Positions 12,601-22,960 of a stretch of DNA of 64,000 nucleotides are shown in pieces. Source of the stretch: Panaeolus papilionaceus (taxonomy: Eukaryota; Basidiomycota; Agaricomycetes; Agaricales); assembly GCA_015501605.1 (NCBI GenBank), contig JADNRZ010000018.1, positions 744,001 through 808,000 of the forward strand, in the 5' to 3' direction. Within the stretch, counting starts at the first letter, position 1, and each line of letters starts with the position of its first letter. The notes under the pieces are model-generated. The model had not been told where the DNA came from. It did no database searches and saw nothing but the letters and a program-made list of their open reading frames with translations. The translations under genes and the position numbers were made by a program.

Positions 12601-14678
12601 GTGCATGAGTTTGACGCACGGTGTTAGGCTAGGCAATCTTACACGGTTCCAAGTTTTTTATCAACACCTTGGATGCCACCGACGACTTCCCACTCTCCGT
12701 TTGTGAGAAAAAGTGGCTTGGATGATGTTGGTGGGCTAAATAGGGCAATGTGGTTGTAGCCCTCAGGAGTGGGTACGATATCAAGGTATCCTGATAGCTT
12801 TCCTGAAGCTGCAGCTGGAAGAGGGAAGATAGATTGTTCCTACAAACAGGGTTATTCTTCGTGTGCTGCCATGCTGATTGAAAACGTACATGTTCGATCC
12901 ACCCATCATCACCTTGTTCGCCATTCTTTCCAAGATGTCGGACAATTGAACCGGTCGCCCTTTGCACTCTTGTTTTTGAGGCTCCTGTGCCCTTGTCCAG
13001 ATCGAATAGAATGACACTACCATCATCCGCATTTCTGTTGACCTCCTTGACAATAAGGTCAGTGTTTCCTACCCAAGCGACTTCAGCAATAACGCTGTCT
13101 TGGGATGGGTGCTTGTTGGGCCAGTCGAGGGTAAGGACAAAGTCATCAGCGTCCTTCTCGTCTCCGTGTGCGGGCGTAGAAGTGTCCGCTTGGAAGGCTT
13201 CTAGATCAAAGACCTTGACTCGGACAAGAGGATTCTCATATCCTGGTTTTGGATACCTCATGCGCACTTCATCAGTATAAGGGACAACGGTCTTCGCGTC
13301 ATCGGTTGGGTTGTAAATAGGGAAGACAAATTCCTTCACGTTGGATTCGTCAAACGTGGCGAAGGCGAGAAGTTTCGAGTCCGGTGACCACCACAGCGCA
13401 ACATTAGAAGAGAAAATCTCCTCTTCATACACCCAGTCAGGGTGTCCGTTGAACCTTGTGGGCGAACCGTTCTCGCTGATGCGAATAGCCTGTGCATCCG
13501 GACTAAATTGAACAATTCAGACTGAAGGTGTCGAAGAGAATGAAAGAAAAACCATACTCTGCAGATGGGCGAAGGTAGAGGTCATTGTCAAGAACATAAG
13601 CAATGGCATTTCCAGTTGGTGACCAGGCTGCGTAAGCAGTGCGGGAAGGATCGGTGGGTGGAACTAAGGGATATGTCGTCTTTTGTTCGATATCGTGGAT
13701 GTAATAATTTCCGAAACTTGACCAGCGCCATTGCTGCGAAAGCATGAGAACGAAATCGAGGATACAGTAACAACTAGACATACTTTACGATAACCACTTT
13801 TGACCAAGAGGAACTTCATATCATCGGATAGTTTCCAATCCCACAGGTATATTGGGAAACCGTGCTCCTATCGAAATGGTTAGACAAGGGGGGGGGAAAG
13901 GAAAGGAGCGTCGGGTAACCTACATCCTTGACATCTGCTTGTTGAACAAGATTACGAGTGGTATTACTTTTGAGATCGACAAGTTTAATGATACCATCCT
14001 CGGAAACGGAATAGACACCATCACCAGCTATGAACGTCATTACATCAGTGAGCTAGTCAAGCGAGTATCTCGGTTCCACTTTCATAGAATTCGTACCTTC
14101 TGGAATCCAGTTTAGACCAACTGAGTGAGCGGCGAATGTGCCATTGAATACGTGGTCTATTGTGATATGCTTCTTTCCTGCAATATGGAAGGAAGTGCCG
14201 GAGTACGAGAAACCTGCAATAATTCCAATAATTCCGGAGATGCACACCAAACCGATGAGCACAATAGCCATGATGCGAATGCCATTGTTTTTCTGCAAAG
14301 CCCAGTTAGCACCAACACGCTGCCGAAGAACTGCAATATGTGTACCTTTGGCTCTTCGTACTCAGGTCGTCGAGGACTTGGTTCTCCTCTCTCCGCACGT
14401 CCAGGAGTTGCTGGCCCACTTTTGTCAATGGTGAGCAAAGAGAATTGTTCCGAGTCCAAATCATCGTCGTCGTCATCAGAGTGATGGTCTGGACGTGGTG
14501 CTAGAGTAGCCTCATCTTCATCATCTGAACTTGGTGGGTCAAATGGTCCTTCACCGTAGTAGACTTGAGGCTTCACAAACAGAGGGTCCACAAAAGCTGA
14601 ATTTTTCTGACGCATTTCTGGGGCGCTAGATGGTCCTGCCAGTGAGGGGCTGCCCTCCTCCCCTGATAGTCGGGGCAT
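9676..14678 (-). CDS. Dipeptidyl aminopeptidase (DPP IV-like, peptidase S9B), type II membrane protein
   Basis: Sixteen exons were reconstructed: 14346-14678, 14097-14292, 13924-14027, 13784-13867, 13558-13733, 12890-13502, 12643-12839, 12349-12587, 12197-12298, 12071-12146, 11825-12019, 11395-11449, 11251-11325, 10517-10541, 10244-10463 and 9676-9778. All phases agree and give 930 aa, close to yeast Ste13. Layout: an acidic Ser-rich cytosolic N-terminus, one TM helix ([21 protein letters not shown]), a beta-propeller, then the S9 hydrolase. The nucleophile lies in GWSYGGF, split by an intron after GW. The Asp lies in GSGDDNVHY and the His in FTDSDHSI. It should cleave X-Pro/X-Ala dipeptides in the vacuole or late Golgi. 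The frame stays open to a TTG at 14747, so an upstream ATG exon is possible. The last intron begins with GC, and three introns are unusually long. Confidence 0.9.
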
Positions 14679-14909
14679 ACTGGTGGTAGTGGTGGTAGTA
14701 CGAAGCAAACCTGGAGAACGACGAGAAGCACTTGTGCTTGTTACCAAATGGGAATGGAATCATCCGCTGTGCACTGCAGGGGCGGTGTACAAGACCCTAA
14801 CCCTAACAACACCAAATAGCCCATTGACGACAAACACGGTGTGTTCAACCTCGGCCTGTCCTCTCACAATCATCATCTTTACATACTCAATGAACCGGAA
14901 TCTTTGTAA
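14679..14909. promoter_or_regulatory. 231-bp bidirectional promoter with doubled telomere-type motif
   Basis: This divergent spacer separates the ATGs of the dipeptidyl peptidase (-) and SYS1 (+). At 14795-14806 it carries CCCTAACCCTAA, two exact copies of the TTAGGG telomere unit, about 105-120 bp from both start codons. Similar doubled motifs occur upstream of two other genes in this window. Confidence 0.5.
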
Positions 14910-15696
14910 ATGGCGAAAACGAAGACGACTATAACAAACTGGGATCCAGTATTACTGGTCTCTCAGGTAAATTTGCTCTCTTGGCCTTCCACGACTTCAG
15001 AATATCTGACGCTCAATTGTCCGACCTGTCTCCGAATATTAGATTGTTTCTATGCAAACCCTGCATTATCTTACATTATGTGTGGTTATACCACCCCTAC
15101 TTGCAATGTTTGCAGAACCTACAGCACTGGCATACGAGGGAGGTCCAGCCAGTGTTGGTATGGTCATGGACTGGCGAGAAATGGCAGGTCGGCGCACGGT
15201 CCTTGAGGTACCCATTAGTGAACGATGGTGGGCATGGAGTGGAGGAAAGAAAATAGGGCATGGATGGAGCGAGGATAGATGGAGTGGCACGCCTGACCCA
15301 CTGAGAGGGTGGATTCTAGCTGCATGTTGGATATTAGCTTGTTCAGCTGAGTAGGTCACTGCATCTTATTTCTGATGCCCAGACTAACACCACGACAGTA
15401 TATATTACTTGTATAAACTCGTCAGACGACCAAGACTTATTCTCGACTTCGCTCTTACACTCGTCTTCAACCACCTTGTGTTGACCACATATTATTCCGC
15501 ATCTTTCCCGACATCCTTGTTTTTCTGGCTGATTTTACTCGGAGGAGCAGGCTTGACCATTATTTCTGCTGAGCAGCTATGTATCAAACGTGAGATGCGA
15601 GAGGGACTTGCTGTTGCGCCAATTAGAGCCGACGCCGAAGACATGCGCGTCGAGGAGATGGAGCTGGGAGGTTTGATGAATAACCGAATAGACTGA
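14910..15696 (+). CDS. SYS1: SYS1-like Golgi membrane protein
   Basis: Three exons (14910-14966, 15043-15350, 15399-15696) give 220 aa. SYS1 recruits the Arl3/ARFRP1 GTPase to the trans-Golgi and acts in Golgi-endosome traffic. The start MAKTKTTITNWDPVLLVSQ is followed by four hydrophobic spans: QTLHYLTLCVVIPPLLAMF, the WILAACWILACSA region ending in DIYYLYKLVRRPRLILDFA, HLVLTTYYSASFP, and SLFFWLILLGGAGLTII. The IYYLYKLVRRPRLILDFALT block and the adjacent HLVLTTYYSA are the family signature as remembered. A roughly 55-residue hydrophilic loop rich in Trp and Gly (EISERWWAWSGGKK region) sits after the first span and lengthens it relative to the about 156-aa human protein. The short acidic C-tail ends in NNRID. 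It shares a compact promoter with the vacuolar/Golgi-type peptidase. Confidence 0.8.
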
Positions 15697-15950
15697 TTTT
15701 GCTGGTTGGAACACTTCAATGGCTATTTATTAACGGACCTTACGCTCACCCATTTCCGTAGACGATACCTTTACGACCCGAACGCTTAATTATCGATTAA
15801 TCACAACTACCATGTATTCCTATCCACACCGATGAACATATCTTTATTCATAAATAAAAACGAAGAAAAAACCTAACTGCAAAGCTTTCAACCTTTGGCT
15901 CTTTGCCATCCTATCTCGGAAAAATCAAGTATACAAAAACAGCAAAAATA

Positions 15951-16024
15951 TGAGTTGACCCAGGCTCGAACTGAGGACCTTCTGTGTGTTAGACAGATGC
16001 GATAACCAACTACGCCATCGACCC
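15951..16024 (-). tRNA. tRNA-Val (AAC)
   Basis: The minus strand folds as a tRNA without an intron. The anticodon arm is TCTGT-CTAACAC-ACAGA with anticodon AAC. The T-loop is TTCGAGC in a CTCAG/CTGGG stem, and the D-arm contains TAGTTGGTTA. The acceptor stem (GGGTCGA against TCAACTC) has one C-A mismatch and one G-T pair, so slight decay is possible. A T-run follows the 3' end and fits Pol III termination. Confidence 0.8.
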
Positions 16025-16250
16025 ATATGGATACAAGCGCTTGTTCACCTCTTCCGGTGATCGCGTTCCGGTTGGTGATATTTGAGGACCAGAGCGCCCC
16101 AGAAACAAATGGAATATGATAGAAGGTAAGCACAATTATATCGCAATGGACCTCCAAAAAAAAACACAATTGATTTATCTACAAAAGATAGAAATAAAAT
16201 ACATTAAGATAATATTGGGCTATAGATGCTCTCATCTATGGTATAGGCGC

Positions 16251-17099
16251 CTAAAATTTGACCTTGGACAAGATATCGTAGAAGGCCTTGCCCTGGATCT
16301 CGGCAACCTCAAGCTCGAGGGCAGAGGGTTGACGTTGGCCTCCAGATGCGGCAACGGTACCAGCACCCCAAGGAGAACCTAGAAAGTAAACATACATATC
16401 AGCTGTCGTTCTGTGATTTGGGGGTCATAATCACATACCTCCATGGACCTCGTCAACGTTGCTCAGCTGAGCGAAGGTATTTGAGTATCCGAGAGGGACG
16501 TAGATGATGCCGTGGTGGGCGAAGGTTGAAAGGCTGTTCATGACGGTGGCTTCCTGTCCTCCACCAAGGCCAGCAGTGGAAACGAAGACGCCAGCAAATT
16601 TTCCGGCCAACTTTCCCTGAGCCCAAAGTCCGCCAGTAGCGTCCCAGAAGCTCTGCAAAGATAAACGAGTCAGAATCAGTTGAAAAGCGAACCCCATAGA
16701 ACACATACCCTCCATTGAGCAGGCTGGGCACCGTAACGAGTGGGTATGCCGAAGAGGAAGCCGTCATACTCGGTCAAGGTATCGGGGGTAGCGATAGGGT
16801 ATTCAGGCTTCGCAGGAGCGTGCATCTTGGTCAGGATGTCCTGTGGGAGGGTCTCGGGGATTCTGGGGAAGAAGAAGACAGACGATCAACGACAATCCCG
16901 CACTCAACGGTGCTTCTATGATCGACATACTGGTAGATGGTAGCATCTCCACCCTTCGATGCAACACCGACCTTGACAGCCTCAGCCACTACAAACATTA
17001 TCAGGATGGGTAAGTACGTCATCATGAGCGCAATCACATACTCTTCGCAATATGGCCGTACATAGAATAGACAACGATGGCAATTCTGGGAGACGACAT
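16251..17099 (-). CDS. NAD(P)H:quinone oxidoreductase, WrbA family (copy 1)
   Basis: Five exons (17042-17099, 16931-16988, 16709-16862, 16439-16652, 16251-16378) give 203 aa, the usual WrbA length. The flavodoxin fold starts with [17 protein letters not shown], the FMN phosphate-binding loop. Later come the conserved [32 protein letters not shown] (isoalloxazine loop), [11 protein letters not shown] and GGSPWGAGT. The enzyme transfers two electrons from NAD(P)H to quinones, which avoids semiquinone radicals and helps detoxify aromatic breakdown products in decay fungi; some relatives are allergens. The first four exon lengths (58, 58, 154, 214) equal those of the paralogue at 51.6 kb. A TATA box lies about 95 bp upstream. 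Confidence 0.93.
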
Positions 17100-17190
17100 T
17101 TTAAATGATGAGTATTGGTGTAAGTGGCACTAAGGGTTTGAAAGAGATGAGGCAGCTGGGAGATGATAGTTGTCCACTATGATGGGGCGG

Positions 17191-17198
17191 CTTATATA
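17191..17198 (-). promoter_or_regulatory. TATA box of WrbA copy 1
   Basis: The minus-strand reading is TATATAAG, 92-99 bp upstream of the ATG at 17099, in a GC-flanked context typical of strongly transcribed fungal genes. Confidence 0.55.
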
Positions 17199-17231
17199 GG
17201 AATCGGCTCCCTGTCCAAGCTCCTCCGCCAA

Positions 17232-18027
17232 TACAACGTGTGTGTATTATCGCTTAGCAAAAAAATTCAAGCATTTGATCGGATAATGCACAGCTTATTC
17301 AGACAAGCATGCACGGGTTGGTAACTTTGGGAAGGCTTGTCTATATTGGGTACCCTACCTTCAATTGTTACTAAAGACTTGTACGAGCTCGGTTAAATAC
17401 TTCAAGAGGGCGTGATAAGATACGATGAAATTCATTGATTGAAAACTGTGGTGGTCGCAAGGATAGCACAGAAACGTATAGAACGATGTATTTTTAAACA
17501 ACGAGTGGACCCATAGATGAAAAAAGGAAAGACGCCGGAATCGCACATAGATAGGAGTTCCTGATGATGATTGTGATGACGTGCATCCAATTCGTAAGGA
17601 CTGTCAGCATGGTGTTTGGCATTATTCATAAGGGAAGAAAAGGCCATATAAGGCCATGGTCAAAATTGTAGGATGGGACTGCTTAGACGATCGCACTCTT
17701 ATCCGTGGCCGTAAATGTATCTTATATGAGACAGAGATCATGCCATGCAGCTAAAAAATATAACCTCGTCAGGACCAAGAGCAAGTAATAATTTCGGAAC
17801 TGCACTCACAAGGAACAGGGTTAGCAGAGGCAATATTAGCAGGAGTGTCTTCAACAAAGACGATTGCCAAACCCCTAAAAAGAGAATCTTAGTACATGGT
17901 TGGGCACAATCAAAAGCCATTACGAACGTGTTCAAATGCCAATCGTATGACTGGGAACAATGACACAAAAGACAACTAATTCCGTTAGATGACGAATGCC
18001 CATCTTGACACGGTTTAGTGCTCACTA
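17232..18027. other. Gene-free region
   Basis: No exon, RNA or repeat was recognised. Open frames on both strands (for example 17738-18043) have no start context, codon bias or motif I can support. Confidence 0.3.
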
Positions 18028-18170
18028 CAGTCGACTCTGTCATAACCGATAAGTCTCGAGAGTCACCAAAATCTATCGGTTATGGGAGGTTATCGGATAG
18101 GACAGACTTTACGAAAAAAAATTCCCGAAAAATCGTAAAAAAATCGTAAAAAAATCTATTTGATTATGGG
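18028..18170. mobile_element. Possible terminal fragment of a Tc1/mariner-pogo type transposon
   Basis: After a TA dinucleotide the sequence begins CAGTCGACTCTGTCATAACC, like termini of pogo/Fot-type elements. An exact 11-bp inverted repeat (CATAACCGATA at 18041-18051 and its complement at 18074-18084) and a third TTATCGGATA unit near 18090 follow. Two AAAAAATCG-type repeats lie near 18125-18150. No partner terminus or transposase frame was found, so this would be one truncated end. Confidence 0.35.
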
Positions 18171-18229
18171 GAACATAGTAAACTAATTAGAATGCCTGGG
18201 GTTTAAAGAAATCTGTCAATTTCATGGAT

Positions 18230-20017
18230 TTCAAGTTTTGATCCCGGTGAAAGCGAAGTTGCCAGCTAAATTTGTCGAGGGAAGCTTCAGTCTTCCTCGA
18301 AATTTCATCATCCTGCATCAACGTGAATTTTTTGTAATGCAAGAACAAGGCCCAGGGTTTTCAGTGGTGAAGCGAATTGTGACCATGTCGCCTACGATTC
18401 CTGTGCTGACGACATCTCGACGAATAGGGTTAGCATAATTGCAATGAGACTGCCAGCGCTTCGGATGACGCTAAAAGTATGCTAAGCAAATGATAAGCAT
18501 CAGAAGTTGTGACTCATGAGGCGCCAATCTTACCCCATGCAAATGGAAGGAATACTGTTAGAAGAAGAGAGAGGCAAAAGGCTCAGAGAAAAATAGGATG
18601 TGCATTCGAAAACTGCGTACAGGAGCGCCGACGAGGGTTGTAAGGAGGCCGCCAGGGATTGTGAGTAGGATGACTTTATTCCTTGGCAGAGTGTATATAG
18701 AACCCGATGGAAGAAGCGAAGCTAGTAAAGACGAGCCTTTCCATATACTTTAGAGGTTTAAGCACGGCAGATACCGGCGCTTGCCGCCCCGCTCATAATC
18801 TGCAAGAGAACTAGAACACTAGGGGACTAATGCGATACTCCGCTGATGGTGAATTCGAAGGTGAGAGGGTTCTGTAGATGTGATTGGAATTTGAGCGCTC
18901 ATGTCGAAGACATTTGTGGTGAGAGAACTCTCGAACCTAAGGACAAGGTTCAAATCGACGTCGGACACATGGATGTTAGCTGCACCAGGCTAGAGATATT
19001 GATCAGCGACTATAAATTTCCCGAAACTAGGTCTATTAATATTACAAACATACCGCTGCAGGGCTGGTGAGCGGCTAAATTCAAGTCGAGGTTAGTGTCG
19101 ACGTCGTGCACATTTGGATTGTTTTATGCACTTACGTGAAGATCAGTTTCCTTTACAGGCAAGGTGGGTGATCAGGGCGTTCGAGTGCTTAGCTGGTCAC
19201 TAGAGACTTACGGTACCTGATCATGAGCAACTGTCAGTAAAGCTCAAAAACTAAAATATGGGACATACCAATCAGCCAAGGTTATAGTTGTGCTTTCTAA
19301 AGGGCATGCGTGAATATTGCTTTTTATCGACTACTTACCCGAAGAGATGCTTGGCATCGTCCACGTCGTCCAAGCTTCGGTGGGGGTCACTAGGTTTGTG
19401 GATGATAAATGCACCTCGACAGCCATCCCAATACTGGTTGCCTGTAGGATCGTCAGATGAGAATCCAGCGTTGTGCCGTATGTTTATGGCTTACCCAGAG
19501 TGATACCAATAGGTATCCGCATGATCTGGGGTATCGAAGTCATACAGGAACGAATCCCCTGGCGCGGTAGGGCACTGCATCACAAAGGCAGGGCCGTCAG
19601 CATGCAGTGGACCTTTGAAACATCCCGTGCCAATGCTGAGAATAAATTATTTTATCTAAAATGAGGTCACTATCGCAAGATGCGGAAATATGTACGACCG
19701 AGGTTGTTTTGTGCATCGTTATATCGATCAAGGCATTCACCACATCCAGTCTGAAGTTGTCTCCCTGATAAATCAAGTCAGTACTATTCACGCTCATATA
19801 ACCAGTCTTTATGAGGTGGAAGAGATACCTTACTTTCAGTGATAGTTTGGCCAGGGAATGTTCCTCCAGCAAGGACGGCGCTTCTCGTGTGACTATCAGG
19901 AGCGATATTAGCGTTGGCTATGCTCAAAGTCGCGACTGGGTCGATTGAAGCCAGTGCTCTCTGGGTGAAACTCAAATTCAAAATGGTAGAAGCAGAGAGG
20001 TACATACTGAGGACCAT
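18230..20017 (-). pseudogene. Laccase (multicopper oxidase) pseudogene
   Basis: The first exons are intact: 19829-20017 (signal peptide, then AVLAGGTFPG) and 19696-19764, leading to the copper motif HWHGMFQ near 19620. A frameshift then occurs before ADGPAF (about 19600), where two bases seem lost. WYHS is present near 19510, but the HSH motif is not restored by any splice I can find. After TTITLADWY (about 19280) most of cupredoxin domain 2 is missing. Domain 3 is recognisable but broken: DLHPL, DVDLNLVL, FTISGVSH then TAG (18827-18829), [42 protein letters not shown] and [12 protein letters not shown]. The HCHIDFH copper motif is lost near 18330. Several independent lesions show a dead gene. 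It lacks the introns-plus-frame coherence of its neighbours. Confidence 0.85.
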
Positions 20018-20654
20018 GGACAGGGTGCTGGGGGATTAAAGGAATATGATGAGACCCTTTTATGCCCTTGCAATCCTCCTGCCATTTCATTATGCTGCCC
20101 TGCCATCAAAACGCACATTTTTTCAAGTTCGACGTGCAAGAAAGCTATCAAAGCGTCATCGTGAAGGTTGGTATTGACGAGCTTTACATCAATCACGAGG
20201 TACATGTCGGATCACCTACATGTCAGACTTGATAAGATTAAAAGTCTAGCTGTCGTCTTGATCGTCCGGTTAACAAAGAAGGTCAGTCATCAGCTAAAAG
20301 CAACAAGTACTTGATGGATAATAACGTGGCGCCGGTATATGTTTGAATTCTGGGAGATTAGGGGAAATCTCTCGGTCGTCAGAAATGACGAACTGCAATC
20401 TGAACCCCAAAGAGATTGATGGTCGATAAGAGCAGAATGATATCATAAGTGACGCCCAAGCCAGCTGTGACGATCAAGCAGAGATACAAAAGTAACTTCG
20501 TTTCAGGAGTACTTCGATATGTTCGAAGAGGTATAAAGAAATGTGAATCGGGTGTATTAAATAAAGAGGCAAGATAATCCAAATCCGGAGGGCGTACAGC
20601 GTTGATACACTTTGATATCTTTCCAAGAAATGACGAAATTCAGTTTTGCGACAC
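20018..20654. other. Spacer between laccase pseudogene and coronin
   Basis: This spacer contains the upstream region of the laccase pseudogene and the 3' end of coronin. Nothing else was recognised. Confidence 0.35.
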
Positions 20655-22567
20655 TCAAGCGTCCAACAAAGCCTGAGCAGCCTTCCTGGCGTTAGCCCGC
20701 AAACTTTCAACTTGTAACTCAAGGTTTCTGATCTTCTCGCGAGCGTCGCGAAGCTCAGCTTCAAGTCGGCTGTTTTCCCTTGAAAGATCCTGGATATGAT
20801 GTGAGCTTTAGGTTTTGGGATGATAAGTGGGTATGCATACCTTTGAGTCATCAATTGTCTGTGAACGTGAAGGCGCCTTGGGCTCAGGTGAAGGGGCCGG
20901 AGGAGAAGCGACTTTAGTTGGGGCAGGTACGGGCGCTGGTTCAGAGACAGAAGGGGTGACAGGGACAGGTGAAGGGACAGATGCAGTGAATGATCTGGTG
21001 GGGGTGGAAAGTGTGGGTGGTGAAGTGGGTGTAGGAGGAACGGCACTGGCTGTGGGTCCTGAAAAGACCTTGCCATCTGCCAAACTGACCAGCTTCCTGG
21101 GTGCTGTCTTTCCGTTGAAGAATTCTGAGGCGCTTAAGGAAGGTTCAATGGAAGGGGCAGGTGGGTAAATATCCGATTGGAATGAGTCGGCCTAAAATTC
21201 AATGAGATATTAGCGATTGTCCAAGGGTTAAATGAGTGTACTACCTTGCGTGGTACGATGAACGCAATTGGCTCAATTGTCGTCCCATAAACCTTATAAG
21301 CCCGAGCAATTTCGCACTCAGCAACATTAAGCGCACGGCGGGGCAGGAAGCACATGCCGCGTTGGGGTTCTGAAGACTTGTGCTCTGCGAGGGCAAAAAG
21401 TGAGTCATTTTCGCATTCGAAGTAACGGATATTGCCGTCTCTGTGAAAAGGTAAGAAATATGTTCAATCTCAAGCAGATATAGTCACCCTTTGCCAGCTG
21501 CACGGATACACTCAGCGTCAGTATTTTTGGTACATAATTAGGACCACAAGGATATCCTTACCAAGGAACAAAATATTGTTGTCACTCCAAAAGGGCATAA
21601 CGACTCCTGCAGTCTGGTCCAATGTTTGCGTCTTGAGGTTTCCAAGCCCACCAGTCTCCCAGATAGCAACTTGTCTGTCGGACATCTTGCTAAATCCTGT
21701 GGTAGCAATTCTGTCGAGGTCGCCCATCCAGGTGACACGTGAGCCCTTGATTCCGGTATGACCGTCAGCAGTTCGGACTGCTTCGCCTCCAGATCTGGGA
21801 TCGAAGATGCGCAGCTTCCTATCTCTGCAAGTGGTAACCAACAGGGTTCCAGTGGTGTTGTAGGCCATGCTTTGGATAATATCTCCGTGGCCGCTTAGAA
21901 CAGATCGTGGGTCTTCTGGGTTTGCAAGATCCCAAAGTTTGACGGTATGTTCACCAGATGCGCTGGCAACGACATTGGAGGCAGTTGGGTGGAAGAGAAC
22001 TTGGCCAATCTTGCGAGGGGATGCGTCAATGCGCAAGACGGGATCAAAGTCTTGTGGGACCCAGCCCTCCTGGCCCCAGCCTTCGAAAGCCGATGTTTCA
22101 ACCTTCCAGATCATGAGCTTTCCATCCTCTCCTCCTGATGCAACGATGGAATCATTGTGAGGTGACCAATCGGTATCCAAAACTGCGGCGGTATGGCTCC
22201 TTGCAAGGGGTACTGTATCGGGAATCTTATGCGGAATCCCTGGTAGTGCGTGGAACGGCGATGGTAGAGGCAAGATCGCAAAAGCGCCTCCTCCTGATGA
22301 ATTCCAGTTTACACTGATATATTCCTGAGCGCGTCACAATGTCAATACAGTGATTCGATGTTGAGAAGCATTTCATAGCTTACAGCAGACGCAGAGACGA
22401 CGTTGGTGTCCCATGCACTGTTGGTAAGTTTCACGTTTTCCAAGTTGTACTCTTTCTTTCCAGTTTGGCCAAAGACATGGCTGATCTACGTGATCAGCTC
22501 ATAATTTCTGAATGTTAACTTTCTATCCTACTCACCGATACTTGGAAGCTCTAACGAAGCGCGACAT
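20655..22567 (-). CDS. crn1: Coronin, actin-binding WD40 protein
   Basis: Seven exons (22536-22567, 22384-22480, 21562-22324, 21488-21497, 21245-21440, 20841-21191, 20655-20789) give 527 aa. Coronin bundles F-actin and regulates Arp2/3 at actin patches. Evidence: the N-terminus MSRFVRASKYRHVFG, which is diagnostic; WD repeats with SHTAAVLDTDWSPHND, LWDLANPEDP, SGHGDIIQSMAYN and GHTGIKGSRVTWMGD; the conserved LAGKGDGNIRYFE; GTTIEPIAFIVPRK with SDIYPPAP; a Pro/Ser-rich linker; and a C-terminal coiled coil (LSRENSRLEAELRDAREKI). The GDGN block is rebuilt only through a 10-nt exon (21488-21497) with consensus splice sites on both sides. A doubled TTAGGG-type motif lies 130 bp upstream of the ATG. 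Confidence 0.93.
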
Positions 22568-22696
22568 CCTGTATGAAGTGAAAGATCGAGAAGACCGCCT
22601 GGATTGGGGATCAATGTGGTTGATGTTCAAGTGTGTTGTTTAGACACAGGAGCTATCGTGGTTACCCGATGCAGTTCGTGGTGATCCCTGTCCGCA

Positions 22697-22706
22697 GGGT
22701 TAGGGT
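22697..22706. promoter_or_regulatory. Telomere-type motif upstream of coronin
   Basis: The sequence GGGTTAGGGT reads as nearly two telomeric units and sits about 130-139 bp upstream of the coronin ATG (22567). No other gene lies between it and the tRNA-Ile at 22.9 kb. Confidence 0.4.
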
Positions 22707-22886
22707 CATACCAGCGACGCCTCAGTTGAGCGCTTGACAAACAAATTCAACAATTCGTTGTCAACGAACATCGCCCGAAGGTCAAAAAGTGTAACAAAAT
22801 ATAATTCTAGTTGAGACCAAACCTAGGTTCTTTATGAGCATCATGGATATTTCTAAGCAGCACAAGTGGCAGCAAAATAAAAATCT

Positions 22887-22960
22887 TGGCCAACGTGGGG
22901 ATCGAACCCAAGACCTTCGCGTTATTAGCACGACGCTCTAACCAGCTGAGCTAGTCGGCC
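22887..22960 (-). tRNA. tRNA-Ile (AAT), copy 1
   Basis: The minus strand gives a full 74-nt cloverleaf. The acceptor stem is GGCCGAC/GTTGGCC, the D-arm is GCTCAGCTGGTTAGAGC, the anticodon arm TCGTG-CTAATAA-CGCGA has anticodon AAT, and the T-arm is TTGGGTTCGATCCCCA. It differs from the copy at 35.5 kb by one base in the D-arm. Confidence 0.93.

Noticed and set aside
18425..18435. Single TAGGGTTAG word in the laccase pseudogene
   Set aside because: Only one unit and inside former coding DNA; not counted as a promoter motif.
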